From Bacteroides cellulosilyticus (GTDB lineage: Bacteria > Bacteroidota > Bacteroidia > Bacteroidales > Bacteroidaceae), in NCBI RefSeq assembly GCF_020091405.1, contig NZ_CP081903.1, positions 2,790,501 to 2,854,500 of the forward strand: 64,000 bases of DNA, in the 5' to 3' direction. Each line of letters opens with the position of its first letter. Position 1 is the first letter of the stretch. Positions 17,618 to 29,000 of the stretch are shown here, one piece after another. A program made the translations under genes and the position numbers. The notes under the pieces are model-generated. The model saw only the letters and a list, made by a program, of their open reading frames with translations, did not search any database and had not been told where the DNA came from.

Positions 17618-19081
17618 TCAATATTGGTTTTGTACCATATTGGGGTTTGCGTTTATTTCACTTTGCGGAATAGCCAATAACCAGAAAGGACTTGAGGCCG
17701 AAACTTCCTGAGTTGCAGCAGGGTTACCGGTACCATCTGCATAGTGTCCTTTACCATCTCTGACTAGCTCTTCACCTCTGCGCTTTAAAGTATAAAAGCG
17801 ATCGCCTTCAAATGCAAGTTCCAAACGGCGTTCCAGTTGAATGGCTCTTTCCAGTACTTGTCCACTTTCGGTTCCATCTTCAAAACCCTTATAACGTTTT
17901 GCGCGTACCAGATTGAGGTCAATTAAAGCCTTACCCTGTTCATTTGAATTATAGTAAGCTTCTGCTCGCGTCAAATACATTTCTGCAACGCGTACTACCG
18001 GAAGGTCTACAACACCGGCTTGAGCTTCACCGTCACGTCCATTATATTTCCAGGGAACTAAATATGATTTATCTTCCAGCTGTACACTTTTAACTTCTGC
18101 CCTACGTGCATCGTTCGACTGATAAAGTTGTCCAAGGTTATAAGACACACAGTATTCAGACTTGTATGAAGTAACAGCACCTTGTCCCCATGCGGCTCCT
18201 GGTTGATAGTTATCACCAGCAGTTACTGCAAGACGGAATAGAACTTCCGGTCTTTCCATTGAAGTAGAAAATAATTTTACGAAGTCATCAGGTTCACACA
18301 AATCAGAACCATCTCCTGTGATTGCCTTTCCTGCACAAGCTATGGCATTTGCATTATCTCCCATAGTCAGATATACACGTGCCAGCAATGCATTGGCCGA
18401 CTTTTTATTCACACGGCTATTGTTGTTGGCATTGTATGCATCCTCCATTAAAGAAATCCCCTTAGTCATATCACTTACTATATAAGAATATACCTCTTTA
18501 ACCGTATTGCGGGATGGAGTTGTGATTTCCGAGTTTGTTTTATAAGGAATGCCCAAGGAGGTTTCATTAGCCTTCTTATAATCGGTGGCAAAAGAACGTA
18601 CTAAATCAAAATGAATATAGCCTCTCAACACTAAACATTCTGCCAACAAATTCTTTGCAGCCGCTTCATTTTCAGTACCTGCAAAGTCATTCGGTTCCTG
18701 TTCTAATTTCTCGATGACAACATTAGTACTTAAAATTGCATTGTATGCTTGCGACCAAAAGCCTTCAAGTCCGTAAGTATTAGAAGAGAACTTAAAATCT
18801 GCAAATTCGTTGTAGGTTTTACGTCCTTCATAGTTCAATACCATATTGTCAGACATTGCATCCATAACAATCTTATTGAACAGCCCGCAGTAATATTCCG
18901 TTCTCATACTTTCATAGGCTCCTAAAGTAGCCATGTCATAGTCATTCAATTCCTCTAAAGCATTTTTATCAGACAATTCTTTATCTGAATTTACTTCAAG
19001 GAAACCGGAACAACCGGTAACTGATGTTAGTAAACAAGTCGCTAACATACAGGGGAAAAAGATTTTTCTTATTGCTTTCAT
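17618..19081 (-). CDS. SusD/RagB-family lipoprotein, silent L2 copy
   Basis: A 487-residue SusD with lipidation motif LLTSVTGC (Cys24). The SusD signatures are visible: LAECLVLRGYIHFDLVRSFA, ALLARVYLTMGDNANAI, VVRVAEMYLTRAEAYYNSN, and ERRLELAFEGDRFYTLKRRG near the C-terminus. It lies 36 bp after the SusC body. Shorter than the L1 and L4 SusD proteins and not close to them in sequence. Identical copy at 34744-36207, where it has a promoter upstream. Confidence 0.92.
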   Translation of the reverse strand: MKAIRKIFFPCMLATCLLTSVTGCSGFLEVNSDKELSDKNALEELNDYDMATLGAYESMRTEYYCGLFNKIVMDAMSDNMVLNYEGRKTYNEFADFKFSSNTYGLEGFWSQAYNAILSTNVVIEKLEQEPNDFAGTENEAAAKNLLAECLVLRGYIHFDLVRSFATDYKKANETSLGIPYKTNSEITTPSRNTVKEVYSYIVSDMTKGISLMEDAYNANNNSRVNKKSANALLARVYLTMGDNANAIACAGKAITGDGSDLCEPDDFVKLFSTSMERPEVLFRLAVTAGDNYQPGAAWGQGAVTSYKSEYCVSYNLGQLYQSNDARRAEVKSVQLEDKSYLVPWKYNGRDGEAQAGVVDLPVVRVAEMYLTRAEAYYNSNEQGKALIDLNLVRAKRYKGFEDGTESGQVLERAIQLERRLELAFEGDRFYTLKRRGEELVRDGKGHYADGTGNPAATQEVSASSPFWLLAIPQSEINANPNMVQNQY

Positions 19082-19117
19082 AAATTCTATCCTTTTAATT
19101 TGTTTGACACTTCATGC

Positions 19118-21862
19118 TTAGAATCCTACTTCAATACCAAACATGATTGTACGTGCTGCCGGGAAATTGTAGTCGTTGATACTACCGGAGGCAACTTCAG
19201 AAGTTTTATAGTTAGGCGCATTACCTATTTCAGGGTCCGAACCTGTGAAATTGGTAAATGTCAACAAGTTCAGTCCTTGTGCATAAACTCTAGCATTACT
19301 AATACCTACGGATTTCAATAAGTTCTTAGGCAATGTATAAGAAAGAGTCACATTCCTTAAACGAATATAAGAGCCATCTTCCAAGAAACGAGTTGTACTA
19401 TATACATTATTGTTTCTGTCTTGGCGGGGTATGTTTGTCACATCACCAGGATTCTTCCATTGCTTATAGAGCAAATCCGTATGCTGATTCTTTGTTGCAT
19501 TTTTACCATCACTATTCATGAAGTAAGATACATTGTTATAGATATAACCACCAATTGCATAATAAAAATCTGCACTCAGTTCCAAACCTTTCCAGCTAAC
19601 TCTGGTGCCAAAAGAACCGAAGTATTTAGGGTCCGGAGTCTTATCAGAAAGAACCACAGCATCATCTCCATTATACACATTTGTTATTTGACCATCTTTG
19701 GTATAGTAAAGAGCATCACCGGTTTGGGGGTTAACGCCGGCCCAACGAACCAATTTATAGGTATTAAGCCTTTCGCCTTCTGTGATAATTCCGTTGTAAC
19801 CGGTCTCAATGTCTTGTCCTTCATAAAGTTTAGTAACCTCATTCTTATTATAGCTGAACATACCGTTTAAGCTAAACGTCCAGTCATTTGTACGAACGAC
19901 ATCACCATTTACTGCAATTTCCACACCGGAGTTCTTCATTTCTCCAACATTGTCGATACGACTTGAGAAACCTGTAGTTTGAGATAAGTTCGTAGCCAAC
20001 AACATATCTGTTGTTTTACGATTATAATAGTCAAATGTGGCGTTCAGGCGAGAATCAAAGAATGACACATCAAAACCTACAGAAGCCTGGAGGTTCTTTT
20101 CCCAGGTTAAATCAGGATTAGCTAAACGCTTTGGATACGAAGTCGATAAATTGTTGTATGAACCATAACCATAAACGCCTTGTGCTGCATAGTTACCGAT
20201 GGAGTTATTACCGGAAGTACCCACACTACCGCGTATTTTTAGTTTATTGATGAACTCCACATTTTCCATGAAGCGTTCTCTTTCCATGTTCCAGCCCAAA
20301 CCCACAGCCCAAAAGGTACCATATTGATTATTGGTTCCGAAACGAGAAGAACCGTCACGACGTACAGCACCATCAATAATATATTTGCCATCATATGTAT
20401 AACCGGCAGTTGCCATAAAAGACAATAGTCTGGATTGTGAAGTATATCCATCTACTGCATTAGGAGAAGCAGCGATATCCATTGCGTCTAATTTACCATT
20501 TGGGAAACCGTCACCACTAGCAGAAAAAGTCTTATATTCTGTTGCAGACGCTTCTTCTGCAAGCACTAACTTAACATTATGAACAGAATTAAATGTTTTA
20601 TCATAAGAAAGCATATTTGTCCACACCCATTGATAGCTATGTGTATATGCATCATGACGATATCCTTTGCTGTCCAATACCGCAGACAAGCGAGACTCAG
20701 GTTTATTATACTGATAGTCAATAGCTTGATTATAATCAATACCCAATACAGTTGTATATTTAATCTCATCCCAAATATTCCATTCCAGATTTGCGGCTGC
20801 AACCGCCTTGATATTACTAGTGTTGGACGGGTTATTATAGATATTTTCAAAAACATTCAATTGATAATCCCAGGTAGCATCTATAGCATATGAACCATCG
20901 TCATTATAAGGTTTAGTATACGGATTGGCACTATATACATAATTGAATGGGTTTAATACATTACGGTCAGAACGTACGGTTCCTTCTTTTGAAACACCTA
21001 CGGATGTATTAACTCCAAATTTCAGCCGATCATTAACCTTATGTTCAAGGTTGATACGTCCATTGCCACGAGTTAGATATGAGCCTGGAATAATAGCATC
21101 CTGATCGAAGAACTGTGCCGAAACATAAAATTTGGTAGCCTCAGTACCACCATTCATGCTCAGTTCATATGATTGAGTAAATCCAGTGCGGAATACCTCA
21201 TCAATCCAGTTAGTATTAATGGGGTAATTAGCTATTTCTTCATCCGTCATGCCTTTCCCTTTTCCTACTCCCAACTGACGTTCATAAGTCAGTTTCTCTT
21301 GAGTATTCATAAGGTGTTCGTCGTTTCTAGTTCTGGTAGTGATACCGAACTGTGCTCTCAGATTAAATACAGCTTTTCCGGTCTTACCTTTCTTAGTAGT
21401 AATTAAAACGACGCCGTTAGCACCACGAGATCCATAAATGGCAGTTGCCGAAGCATCCTTCAAGATAGACATATATTCAATATCCTCTGAATTCAGAGCG
21501 GAAAAAGCACTTGCAGATACAGGAATGCCATCAATTACATACAGAGGATCTGTGCCGGCATTGATAGAACTAGTACCACGAATCTTGACGTTAGCTCCAG
21601 CACCAGGACGACCGCTAGTCGCTACTACTTGCACACCAGCTGCTTTACCTTGCAGTGCCTGGTCCATACTATTCACAGGAACTTTAGTCAGTTGGTCCGC
21701 TTTTACAATCTCAACAGATCCTGTCAGTGAACTCTTTTTAGCAGCACCATAGGCAACTACTACAACTTCATCAAGCATCTCAGCATCAGATTTCAGAATG
21801 ACCTTTACCTTCGACTTAATAGCTACTTCTTGAGTCTGCATACCAATATACGAGATTTGCAA
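19118..21862 (-). CDS. SusC-like transporter body, silent L2 copy
   Basis: A 914-residue SusC body that starts at a TTG inside the switch site. An in-frame TAG stands four codons upstream of AGTTCT, so no longer protein can be read. It is identical to residues 73-986 of the expressed SusC at 31747. It keeps the TonB-box-like DEVVVVAYG, the plug (RGTSSINAGTDPLYVIDGIP, IYGSRGANGVVLITTKKG) and the full barrel. This identity is what shows that the expressed unit is a copy of a silent one. Confidence 0.92.
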   Translation of the reverse strand: MQISYIGMQTQEVAIKSKVKVILKSDAEMLDEVVVVAYGAAKKSSLTGSVEIVKADQLTKVPVNSMDQALQGKAAGVQVVATSGRPGAGANVKIRGTSSINAGTDPLYVIDGIPVSASAFSALNSEDIEYMSILKDASATAIYGSRGANGVVLITTKKGKTGKAVFNLRAQFGITTRTRNDEHLMNTQEKLTYERQLGVGKGKGMTDEEIANYPINTNWIDEVFRTGFTQSYELSMNGGTEATKFYVSAQFFDQDAIIPGSYLTRGNGRINLEHKVNDRLKFGVNTSVGVSKEGTVRSDRNVLNPFNYVYSANPYTKPYNDDGSYAIDATWDYQLNVFENIYNNPSNTSNIKAVAAANLEWNIWDEIKYTTVLGIDYNQAIDYQYNKPESRLSAVLDSKGYRHDAYTHSYQWVWTNMLSYDKTFNSVHNVKLVLAEEASATEYKTFSASGDGFPNGKLDAMDIAASPNAVDGYTSQSRLLSFMATAGYTYDGKYIIDGAVRRDGSSRFGTNNQYGTFWAVGLGWNMERERFMENVEFINKLKIRGSVGTSGNNSIGNYAAQGVYGYGSYNNLSTSYPKRLANPDLTWEKNLQASVGFDVSFFDSRLNATFDYYNRKTTDMLLATNLSQTTGFSSRIDNVGEMKNSGVEIAVNGDVVRTNDWTFSLNGMFSYNKNEVTKLYEGQDIETGYNGIITEGERLNTYKLVRWAGVNPQTGDALYYTKDGQITNVYNGDDAVVLSDKTPDPKYFGSFGTRVSWKGLELSADFYYAIGGYIYNNVSYFMNSDGKNATKNQHTDLLYKQWKNPGDVTNIPRQDRNNNVYSTTRFLEDGSYIRLRNVTLSYTLPKNLLKSVGISNARVYAQGLNLLTFTNFTGSDPEIGNAPNYKTSEVASGSINDYNFPAARTIMFGIEVGF

Positions 21863-21877
21863 TGTATTCGCAGAACT
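21859..21877 (-). repeat. switch site of silent L2
   Basis: AGTTCTGCGAATACATTGC on the minus strand, identical over 19 bp to the site in the expressed gene. It is flanked upstream by CAT, as at L3. Confidence 0.85.
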
Positions 21878-22586
21878 ATGCGTTAGCTATATTGTTGATA
21901 TATAGCGATATATTAATAATACAGGAACTTATTATTCAATAGTAGCAATTTGTAATATATTGATTAATAAATATCTAAAAAAAGTAATATGAATTTATAT
22001 CTACCCAAATTATACTAAGCCAGTTACATAATCGTTTAGTTAATAGCGTTTTGACGTTTGCTTAATAGTGCAAATGAACTATAGAACGAGTACTATGCGT
22101 TTAATCCCATATTGAAATGTAAACAATAATCATTTTCTTAGTTCGGACTATGCAAATTCACAATAACAATACGGGAGTCTTATATATAGTTTGGATTTTT
22201 TTATTGTGATGCCAGTTTTTATAACTAAATATAATGTTAAAGTCTCTACCTTCGCAAGTATTTAATGATAGCATAGGCCAAAGCGATAAATAGAATATAT
22301 TCCTGTCCATATAATCGACCTATATATATTCTATATGAATTCTTCTCTGTGCCCACAGTGTAATAACCTTAAAAAGAAAGGTGAAAAAGAAAAATAGAAC
22401 AAAAGTACTTAAATCACATTGTAACAATCGATGATATCTGCATAAGGTTATAATGTATAAACTTAATAAATACGCCAAAAGATTCAATCGTAATTGAAGT
22501 TTTTGCTATATTTTCCAATGGATTAAATTATGATTGAATATAAAGAGCTACATATCACGTCCTTTACATATCAATAGAATAGAAGT
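21878..22586. other. AT-rich non-coding stretch upstream of silent L2
   Basis: No gene seen. Several blocks match the stretch upstream of L3 in the same order: GTTGATATATAG (21893 region), GAACTATAGAACGAGTACTA (22074 region), an AAGTCTCTAC block (about 22240) and GCGATAAATAGAAT (about 22280). This looks like a diverged copy of 29109-29560. It forms the tail of the L3 plus Septu cassette. Confidence 0.55.
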
Positions 22587-23177
22587 TCATAAATTCTCAT
22601 GCAATTCCCTATATAATTGCTGTATCATGGATTCAAATTCTCCAAATGACAAAAGCATTTCTTCTTCCGTAAGATAGTCTTTCATTTTAAGTAGGTTTAT
22701 AATTGCTGTTTTCCGGCGCTCCACAAGGCTTCTCTCATTCAGATTAAAAGTAGATATCGTTTTCTCTCCTTTAATACTACTTTCAACAGGCTGCACGTTT
22801 CCGGTTAAGCTGAATTCAATATATCTTGCCGGCCGTTCTTCTACCGGATTTAGCAACTCCTCATAATCCGTTTTTATCTTGATTTGTTTATCCTTGTATT
22901 TGGCTCCATATCTTTCTGAATTACATGATACCAACATATTGTCGTAATTGAAAGTTTCTTCGGGATATAAATTACGAGTATGGTAATGATCTATATGACA
23001 GTCTTCTATCGTATTAATACGAATTTCGGTGTAAGCACAGAGATGTCCTTGTTCTTCCAATATGTATTTCCGTAACTGTTGGCGAATAGAACTTATATCG
23101 TCCCAAGTTTTAGGCTGTTTGTGAATAACGAATCGGGTTAGTAGCTCTGGGGGATTACCCTTTGTTAAATGTTTCAT
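22587..23177 (-). CDS. HNH nuclease, PtuB-like (Septu-type defence)
   Basis: A 196-residue cytosolic protein with an HNH-type nuclease core: CAYTE (from C47), HIDHYHTRN (61-69, the metal/catalytic His pair), FNYDNMLVSCN (76-86). This fits the TIGR02646-like HNH proteins that serve as PtuB in Septu and retron-Ec78 systems. Its start overlaps the ATPase gene by 23 bp, so the two are translationally linked. PtuB is thought to cut nucleic acid when the PtuA ATPase senses infection. No reverse transcriptase or msDNA gene is visible nearby, so a retron is unlikely. Confidence 0.78.
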   Translation of the reverse strand: MKHLTKGNPPELLTRFVIHKQPKTWDDISSIRQQLRKYILEEQGHLCAYTEIRINTIEDCHIDHYHTRNLYPEETFNYDNMLVSCNSERYGAKYKDKQIKIKTDYEELLNPVEERPARYIEFSLTGNVQPVESSIKGEKTISTFNLNERSLVERRKTAIINLLKMKDYLTEEEMLLSFGEFESMIQQLYRELHENL

Positions 23178-24201
23178 GTCTCTTCTTTTTACGTATAACT
23201 TCCATCCGAATAAGGACTAAATCCCGATCTGAATATCCTATTGTTTCTTCCAAAAAAGAAAGTCTCTTCCTAAACTCATCGCTTTGATACTCATCTTCTT
23301 CAAGCATTCGGTTCAATATTGCTAATTCACTCTCAACCTCAGGAACTCTTAAAAGATCTACCCCCTGTATTTCTGTCAACACCTTTTCTACGGTCCATCC
23401 ATACGGTCCATCTAAACAAGTTTCCGCTTTAATATAGTCACTGGCATCACGAGTGAAAATACGGATTTCTTCTCTATGGACAGAGGATATAATTTGTGGT
23501 GAATGGGTAGCAAGAACAAACTGGCAATTCTTGATTCGGGCACAACGGCGAAGTACAGAAACAAACCGTGTCTGCCAGGATGGATGTAAAGAACCTTCTG
23601 GCTCATCAATTAGAATAACACGTCCCTCTGTATTGTCCATGAATAAAGGAAATGCTTTGGATAAAATCTGTTGTTCCCCGTCTGATAAACCCTCAATTCC
23701 GAATTCATTGCCATTGGAGTTAGTAAAAACAAGCTGTTTGTTTTCAGTAATCCCTTTAAACCGTACTTGCAAATTAAATCCGGTGAATATATCTTCTATT
23801 AAAGACTGAATTTCACGATATGCTTCAAAACTGGTTTTTCCTTGTACATAAACAAACTTATCAACATATCTGATAATCTCATTTTGGAGCTGGGTGATCG
23901 AGCTTTCATTCTCCGCTTTGTAAAAAAGCACATTTGAAAATGCTTTTTTATAAGAATTATTATTTAAATCATCAGGAAACACAAATGTTTCGGTCTTTCC
24001 AGCATCCTCTATTGTTATGTTGCCTTGAAGCATGTCCTTAGGGCCATTTATAGAAATGACATCTCTAAGCAGAGTTGTCTTTCCATTGCCGTTAACTCCC
24101 GTGATCACAACCAACTCTTGAATTTTACCTGCATGACAAAAATCAATATCAAAGTTTTGGAAAACTTTGTAGGCATCAATGTGGATATGTTTAAGCTTCA
24201 T
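23155..24201 (-). CDS. AAA/ABC-type ATPase, PtuA-like (Septu-type defence)
   Basis: A 348-residue SMC/ABC-like ATPase without membrane segments. It has Walker A GVNGNGKT (35-42), an ABC signature-like GLSDGEQ (171-177), Walker B VILIDEPEGSLHP (195-207) and H-loop ATHSPQ (231-236). The insert between Walker A and the signature is short, as in PtuA and other overcoming-lysogeny-like ATPases. The C-terminal tail is charged and helical (KKKRHETFNKG). With the overlapping HNH gene it forms a Septu-like pair. It has its own promoter (24228-24258) and is insulated from L3 by a terminator. Confidence 0.8.
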   Translation of the reverse strand: MKLKHIHIDAYKVFQNFDIDFCHAGKIQELVVITGVNGNGKTTLLRDVISINGPKDMLQGNITIEDAGKTETFVFPDDLNNNSYKKAFSNVLFYKAENESSITQLQNEIIRYVDKFVYVQGKTSFEAYREIQSLIEDIFTGFNLQVRFKGITENKQLVFTNSNGNEFGIEGLSDGEQQILSKAFPLFMDNTEGRVILIDEPEGSLHPSWQTRFVSVLRRCARIKNCQFVLATHSPQIISSVHREEIRIFTRDASDYIKAETCLDGPYGWTVEKVLTEIQGVDLLRVPEVESELAILNRMLEEDEYQSDEFRKRLSFLEETIGYSDRDLVLIRMEVIRKKKRHETFNKG

Positions 24202-24227
24202 AAAATCAGTATTTGTTTATAGCTTTT

Positions 24228-24258
24228 GCGAAGATACATAAAAACACAAGAATTTCAA
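24228..24258 (-). promoter_or_regulatory. promoter of the Septu-like pair
   Basis: On the minus strand TTG (24258-24256), 19 bp, then TATCTTCGC (24236-24228), one mismatch from TAnnTTTGY. It lies 27 bp before the ATPase start. Confidence 0.5.
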
Positions 24259-24359
24259 TCGTTGAAACCTTTTTCTTTCTTTTAAAAATATGTCAAACTT
24301 GATATTACTTTTGATAGTTCATTGAGATAAAGAACTTTCTCCCCTGATATATAGACTAG

Positions 24360-24400
24360 TCAAACAAATAGAGACCGCCCACTTCCCAGTGAACGGTCTC
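24360..24400 (-). terminator. terminator after L3 SusD
   Basis: The 13-bp arms at 24371-24400 (GAGACCG against CGGTCTC at the ends, two G-T pairs inside) close a 4-nt loop and are followed on the minus strand by TATTTGTTT. It should stop L3 transcripts before the ATPase gene. Confidence 0.75.
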
Positions 24401-24501
24401 AAAAAACACTTTATTAAAAAACACTTAGACTAAGCGTCTAAGAATAGCTTATAGAATGTAACGCTTGCCATTCTAAATTTCCAAAGTATAATATAAAAGG
24501 A

Positions 24502-26004
24502 TTACTCACCCAAATTGGGATTATTAGTAATCTCTCTTTCCGGAATGTTGAATGTCAAACGCTTGTCATCATAGCTATAGGTGCTACCCGGCAGCATTGC
24601 ATCTTCTGCGCAACGAGTAATTGACTTCTTATAACGCTTCATAGTTAACAAACCACGTCCTTCAGCCCACAGTTCAAGACGCCAGTTGAAGTATATCACA
24701 TCTAATAATGCATCTTGATTCATTGCAGCTACTGTTGTTGCCGCATCAGCATCACGTTCATCCAGCAATGCCTTTAAAGAAGCTCTGGCAGCAGGCAAGT
24801 TGTTTTCGCGTGCATTAGCTTCTGCATTAATCAGGTACATTTCGGCAACACGCATATAAACTTCATCATCGTACCATTCACGATTACCCATAATACGTTT
24901 AGAATTATAGAACTTCCACCAATTAGTCAACTCATATTGTTCACCCTCTGCATTATGTTCAGTAAACCATTTTTTGCGAATGTCCGAAGCCGGGATTGAG
25001 TTATACAACTCCGTATCGATTAACTTCTCTCCACCTGCATAGGAATAGCTATAAGTAAACAAGTCCATGTGTCCCCAAAAAGTAGGAAGTGCCGGAGAGT
25101 TGCTTGTTGTCAAGTCAATGGCCCACATCCATCCTGGAATGCTGACAGATGCAAATCCTGAATTAATAATTTCAGTTTTATTCATCAAGGTATATTGTTT
25201 AGAGTCAATAACCTCTTGAGATAATTTGGCAGCATTCTTATAATCACCCATAGTCAGATAAACATATGCCAACATGCCTTTTGCTACCGATTGATCAATT
25301 TGATCTTTTGCACCTGAAGGGCGTTTAAACCCGTCTAACAAAGGAATCGCATCAGTTAGATCTTTCACAATCAGTGCATAGACATCTTCTACCGAAGACT
25401 TCTTCACAGCTTCTGATGTTAATTGCGTACGATAAATGGGAATAGCCAAAGTTGTTTTATCTTCTGTATAAGGTCTTGCATATAGGTTTACCAAGTTAAA
25501 ATATGAATGAGCTCTCAAAGCTTTAGCCTGCGCATAATATATCTGACTCTCTTCACCTTCGGGAGTGACATCATCGCCACCTGCCGCATCCAGAATTTCA
25601 TTCGTTGCTTTGATGAGCTTATAATAATATCTCCAGAACTGGTAAGAATAATTAGTAGCCGTAGTCGTGGTACAAGTTAGCGATCCCGCAGCTTCAAACC
25701 ATCCATAACCCTGTTGCATAATAACCATATCCCCACTCATCAAGTCGGTTGCAATATCTACCGATTTCTGGCCAAAGTCATCGTGGCCACCTGTGCCGCC
25801 TGAATTCATGGCAAATGTGGTAGAATACGTGCCCAAAGCTTGTCCCATTAAGATATTAGGGTTCCACTTCGCTACTTCCTGCAAATCTCCAGAAGTAATG
25901 TAATCTGATGGATTCTTTTCCAGGAAAGAATCGCCACAACCGCTCAATAGGAGTGATAATCCTAAAGCCGCTACCGGAATATAATTTTTTATATTGAATT
26001 TCAT
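24502..26004 (-). CDS. L3 SusD/RagB-family lipoprotein
   Basis: A 500-residue SusD with lipidation motif LLLSGC (Cys23). SusD hallmarks: AKALRAHSYFNLVNLYA, GMLAYVYLTMGDYKNAAKL, MRVAEMYLINAEANAREN, NWRLELWAEGRGLLTMKRY. It follows L3 SusC by 17 bp. L3 has no extra SusE/F-like lipoprotein or enzyme; after the terminator comes the Septu-like pair. Should be silent in the arrangement shown. Confidence 0.92.
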   Translation of the reverse strand: MKFNIKNYIPVAALGLSLLLSGCGDSFLEKNPSDYITSGDLQEVAKWNPNILMGQALGTYSTTFAMNSGGTGGHDDFGQKSVDIATDLMSGDMVIMQQGYGWFEAAGSLTCTTTTATNYSYQFWRYYYKLIKATNEILDAAGGDDVTPEGEESQIYYAQAKALRAHSYFNLVNLYARPYTEDKTTLAIPIYRTQLTSEAVKKSSVEDVYALIVKDLTDAIPLLDGFKRPSGAKDQIDQSVAKGMLAYVYLTMGDYKNAAKLSQEVIDSKQYTLMNKTEIINSGFASVSIPGWMWAIDLTTSNSPALPTFWGHMDLFTYSYSYAGGEKLIDTELYNSIPASDIRKKWFTEHNAEGEQYELTNWWKFYNSKRIMGNREWYDDEVYMRVAEMYLINAEANARENNLPAARASLKALLDERDADAATTVAAMNQDALLDVIYFNWRLELWAEGRGLLTMKRYKKSITRCAEDAMLPGSTYSYDDKRLTFNIPEREITNNPNLGE

Positions 26005-26021
26005 AATTCTTGTTTTTAATG

Positions 26022-29000
26022 TTAGAATTGAATTTTGATACCTCCCATAATTGTACTTAACGGAGCATACTGGCTTCTACCGGATTCGCCGGAGTCATTT
26101 TTGTTATCATCGTTCACATTACCACTGTTTCCTGAAGATGCCATAGAAACATATCCCTTACGTGCCGACCAATACAATAAGTTGTCACCTGAAACAAAGA
26201 AGTTCAAATCAGAAAGATGCAGTTTGGCAACAATACTCTTTGGCAGCGAATAGCCTATTCTTACGTTAGCAAGGTTCAGGAATGAACGGCTTGTCAAGAA
26301 ACGTGTAGAACTTGCATTTGCGTAGTTAGTGCCATCGGCACCACCACCATAGTCGTTAGATAAACTTGGAACATTAGTTATATCACCCGGTTTCTGCCAA
26401 CGGCTTTCAATATCTTTATGCCAGTTATATGAACCCGACGTGCCGCTATGCATTATTGCCGCATAGTTATAGTCGTAACCATAGCCACCAATTCCATAAG
26501 AGAAAGTTGCATTGAAGGTAATTCCCTTGGCATATAAGTCGAATCCAAAGCCACCCTGTAATGTAGGGATACCGGATTTATCCACAAACTTCTTGGTAGC
26601 TTTATCCCAATCGCTGGTTTTTTCTACTTCAAGCTTATTAATTGTATTCTTAGACTTGTAAGTTTCCATATCAGTAATCAAATCCCTTTCGCCGTTAGCT
26701 TTTACATTATAATATTGGTTGTATAATGCGAAACCTGTTTCCGGATCGACGCCTGCATATTCGCGGATGTAGAAGTCATACAATGAATGACCTTTTGCCC
26801 AACCATAATATGTACTGATTTCGATAGGCTTTTCCATGCCGGTTGTTTCATCAATAGGCATTTTTGTCATTTCATTTTTATAGTAACCTCCATTCACGCG
26901 GAAATCAAATTTATAATCTTTCTTTTTCAACAAATGCGCTGTCAATGAAAATTCAACGCCTTTATTTACCAGTGCTCCATCGTTTACCGGATAAGATGCA
27001 TATCCCAAAGAAGGAGCAACCTGCTTCATAAACAACATATCGGTTGTTTTCTTGTGGAAGTATTCTACTTCACCTTCCAAGATATCGGCAATATTAAATT
27101 CAATACCGGTATTAATAGTAGTACTTCTTTCCCAGGTCAAATTGGGATTACCTTTGAATTTAAAGCTGAATGTAAATTCATCATTTAAGTTATCAATCGT
27201 ATAAAGGTCTTCATAAGGATAGTAACCGGCAACAACCGGGCTCGTTATAAAGTCCTGGTTACCCAACACACCCCAGCTCAACTTGTATTTCAAATTTTTC
27301 AGCCAAGAAATATCTTTCATGAAGTCTTCATTAGTAATAGCCCAGGCAGCACCTACCGAACCAAATATACCCCATTTATTTCCTTTGGCAAAACGTGAAC
27401 TACCATCTGCGCGAACTGTCCCATGAAGGAAGTATTTATTGTCGTAGTCGTAACGGAGCTGACCGAAATAACTTTCAATGGAATATCCATATGTATATGA
27501 TTCCAGATAATCCATGATTACTCCATTACTCCATTCTGTATTATCCGGTCTGACTATTTTAGATTTACCTCCATAAGCAACAGATTTCTTACTGGATGTT
27601 GACTCGTGAGCTACGAAAGCATCAAAATTGTGTTTGTCAAAACTCTGCCCCCAGGAAAGTATCTGGTTAGCTGTGAAATTCAGGTAGTTAGTCTGATATT
27701 TTACAATCTGTCCCTTGCCTGCACTGTCACCGTAATAAGGATTGGTAAGTTCATTCTCTGCCGAACCTAAATATTGCAAACCAACATTTGCGGTCACTTT
27801 AAAGAATTTCAGGAATTTAGCTTCAAAAGAACCATTTCCGTTGAATTGATGTGAAACAATCTCATCCTTATCTAATAACAATGCACCTGCCGGATTGATA
27901 CCGGAGCCGAAAGGACGCTGATATCCGGCATTCATACCATAATCATATTTGTTTCCACCAATATTTGTATCTTTCACGATATTTCCATCTGCATCACGTT
28001 CGAATACAGGGAATAGAGAAGGCATACCATTAATAAACTGGAAACCGTTATTCATACTGCTGTCCGATTGTCCAGGTTTATTAGTTTCCATATATGCATA
28101 TGCCATAGATGTTGTAGCCTTCAACCATGGAGTAATCTGGTTGCTCATGTTGTTACGAACATTAAAGCGCTGATAATCTGAAGAAATGTAATAACCTTCA
28201 TCTTTCAAATAACTAAAAGCAGTGTAATGGGTTAGTTTTTCATTGCCACCGGATATTTTTACGCTGGCATCCAACTTCTGACCTGTACGGAAAATATAAT
28301 CGTCCCACTTTTCAGGAGTGTATTTACGTGTAATTCCACTATTAAAACGTCCTGTAGCTGGGTCAATCAACTGTGCACCATCCGCATTCCACATATTATA
28401 GATGGGAGCAATACCATATTGTGCCTGGAAAAGATTTTTAGATGCCCATGCGGCAGATTGTGTGGCATCCATACCGCCTCTGTTGCCTGCATAGTTTTTC
28501 AAACCTTCCCAAGTAAGCTCTGTAAATCGTTCAGGACTGTCGATTACATCATATTGTGGGATTAAGCGCATATTGGCTCCATATTTAATTTCTGCCTCAA
28601 CATGCGTTTTGCCCTTTTCGCCTTTTTTAGTTGTAATCAAGACTACACCATTTGCTGCGCGTGAACCATAAAGCGCTGTAGCGGTAGCATCTTTCAAAAC
28701 TGTCATAGAAGCGATATCACTGGGATCAATACCACTCAAATCAGCTTCAAACGGAATGCCATCTACTACGTACAATGGAGAACGGCTTGAGTATGCAGAG
28801 CCTAAACCACGAATACGAATACTTGCATTTGAACCGGGTTGGCCAGAGGTAGACATTACCTGAACACCAGCAACTTCACCACTCAAAGCTTTAGATAGTT
28901 CCGTTGGGTTTTTTAGTGATATCTTTTCCCCTTTAATCTCAGTAGCAGAACCTGTGAAAGATTTCTTCGTAGCAGTACCGTATGCAACTACTACAACTTC

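Larger units (their letters stand above)
13822..21877. repeat. 8,056-bp inverted duplication, left copy (silent L2 cassette)
   Basis: This block matches the reverse complement of 31948-40003. Paired coordinates sum to 53,825 for every gene, and all five encoded proteins are identical. At both ends identity stops at the switch site: next to 21877 the flank differs (CAT here, CCA in the expressed copy), and at the other end it stops where L1 has TTGCA and L4 has TTGCG. So the repeat is one cassette running from site to site. Confidence 0.9.

Noticed and set aside
13822..21877. Duplicated block as a composite transposon
   Set aside because: No transposase is inside or at its ends, and the ends are the 19-bp switch sites instead of terminal inverted repeats.
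22587..24201. ATPase/HNH pair as part of a retron
   Set aside because: No reverse transcriptase gene or msr/msd-like structure is seen within the flanking 700 bp and 300 bp; a plain Septu-like pair fits better.
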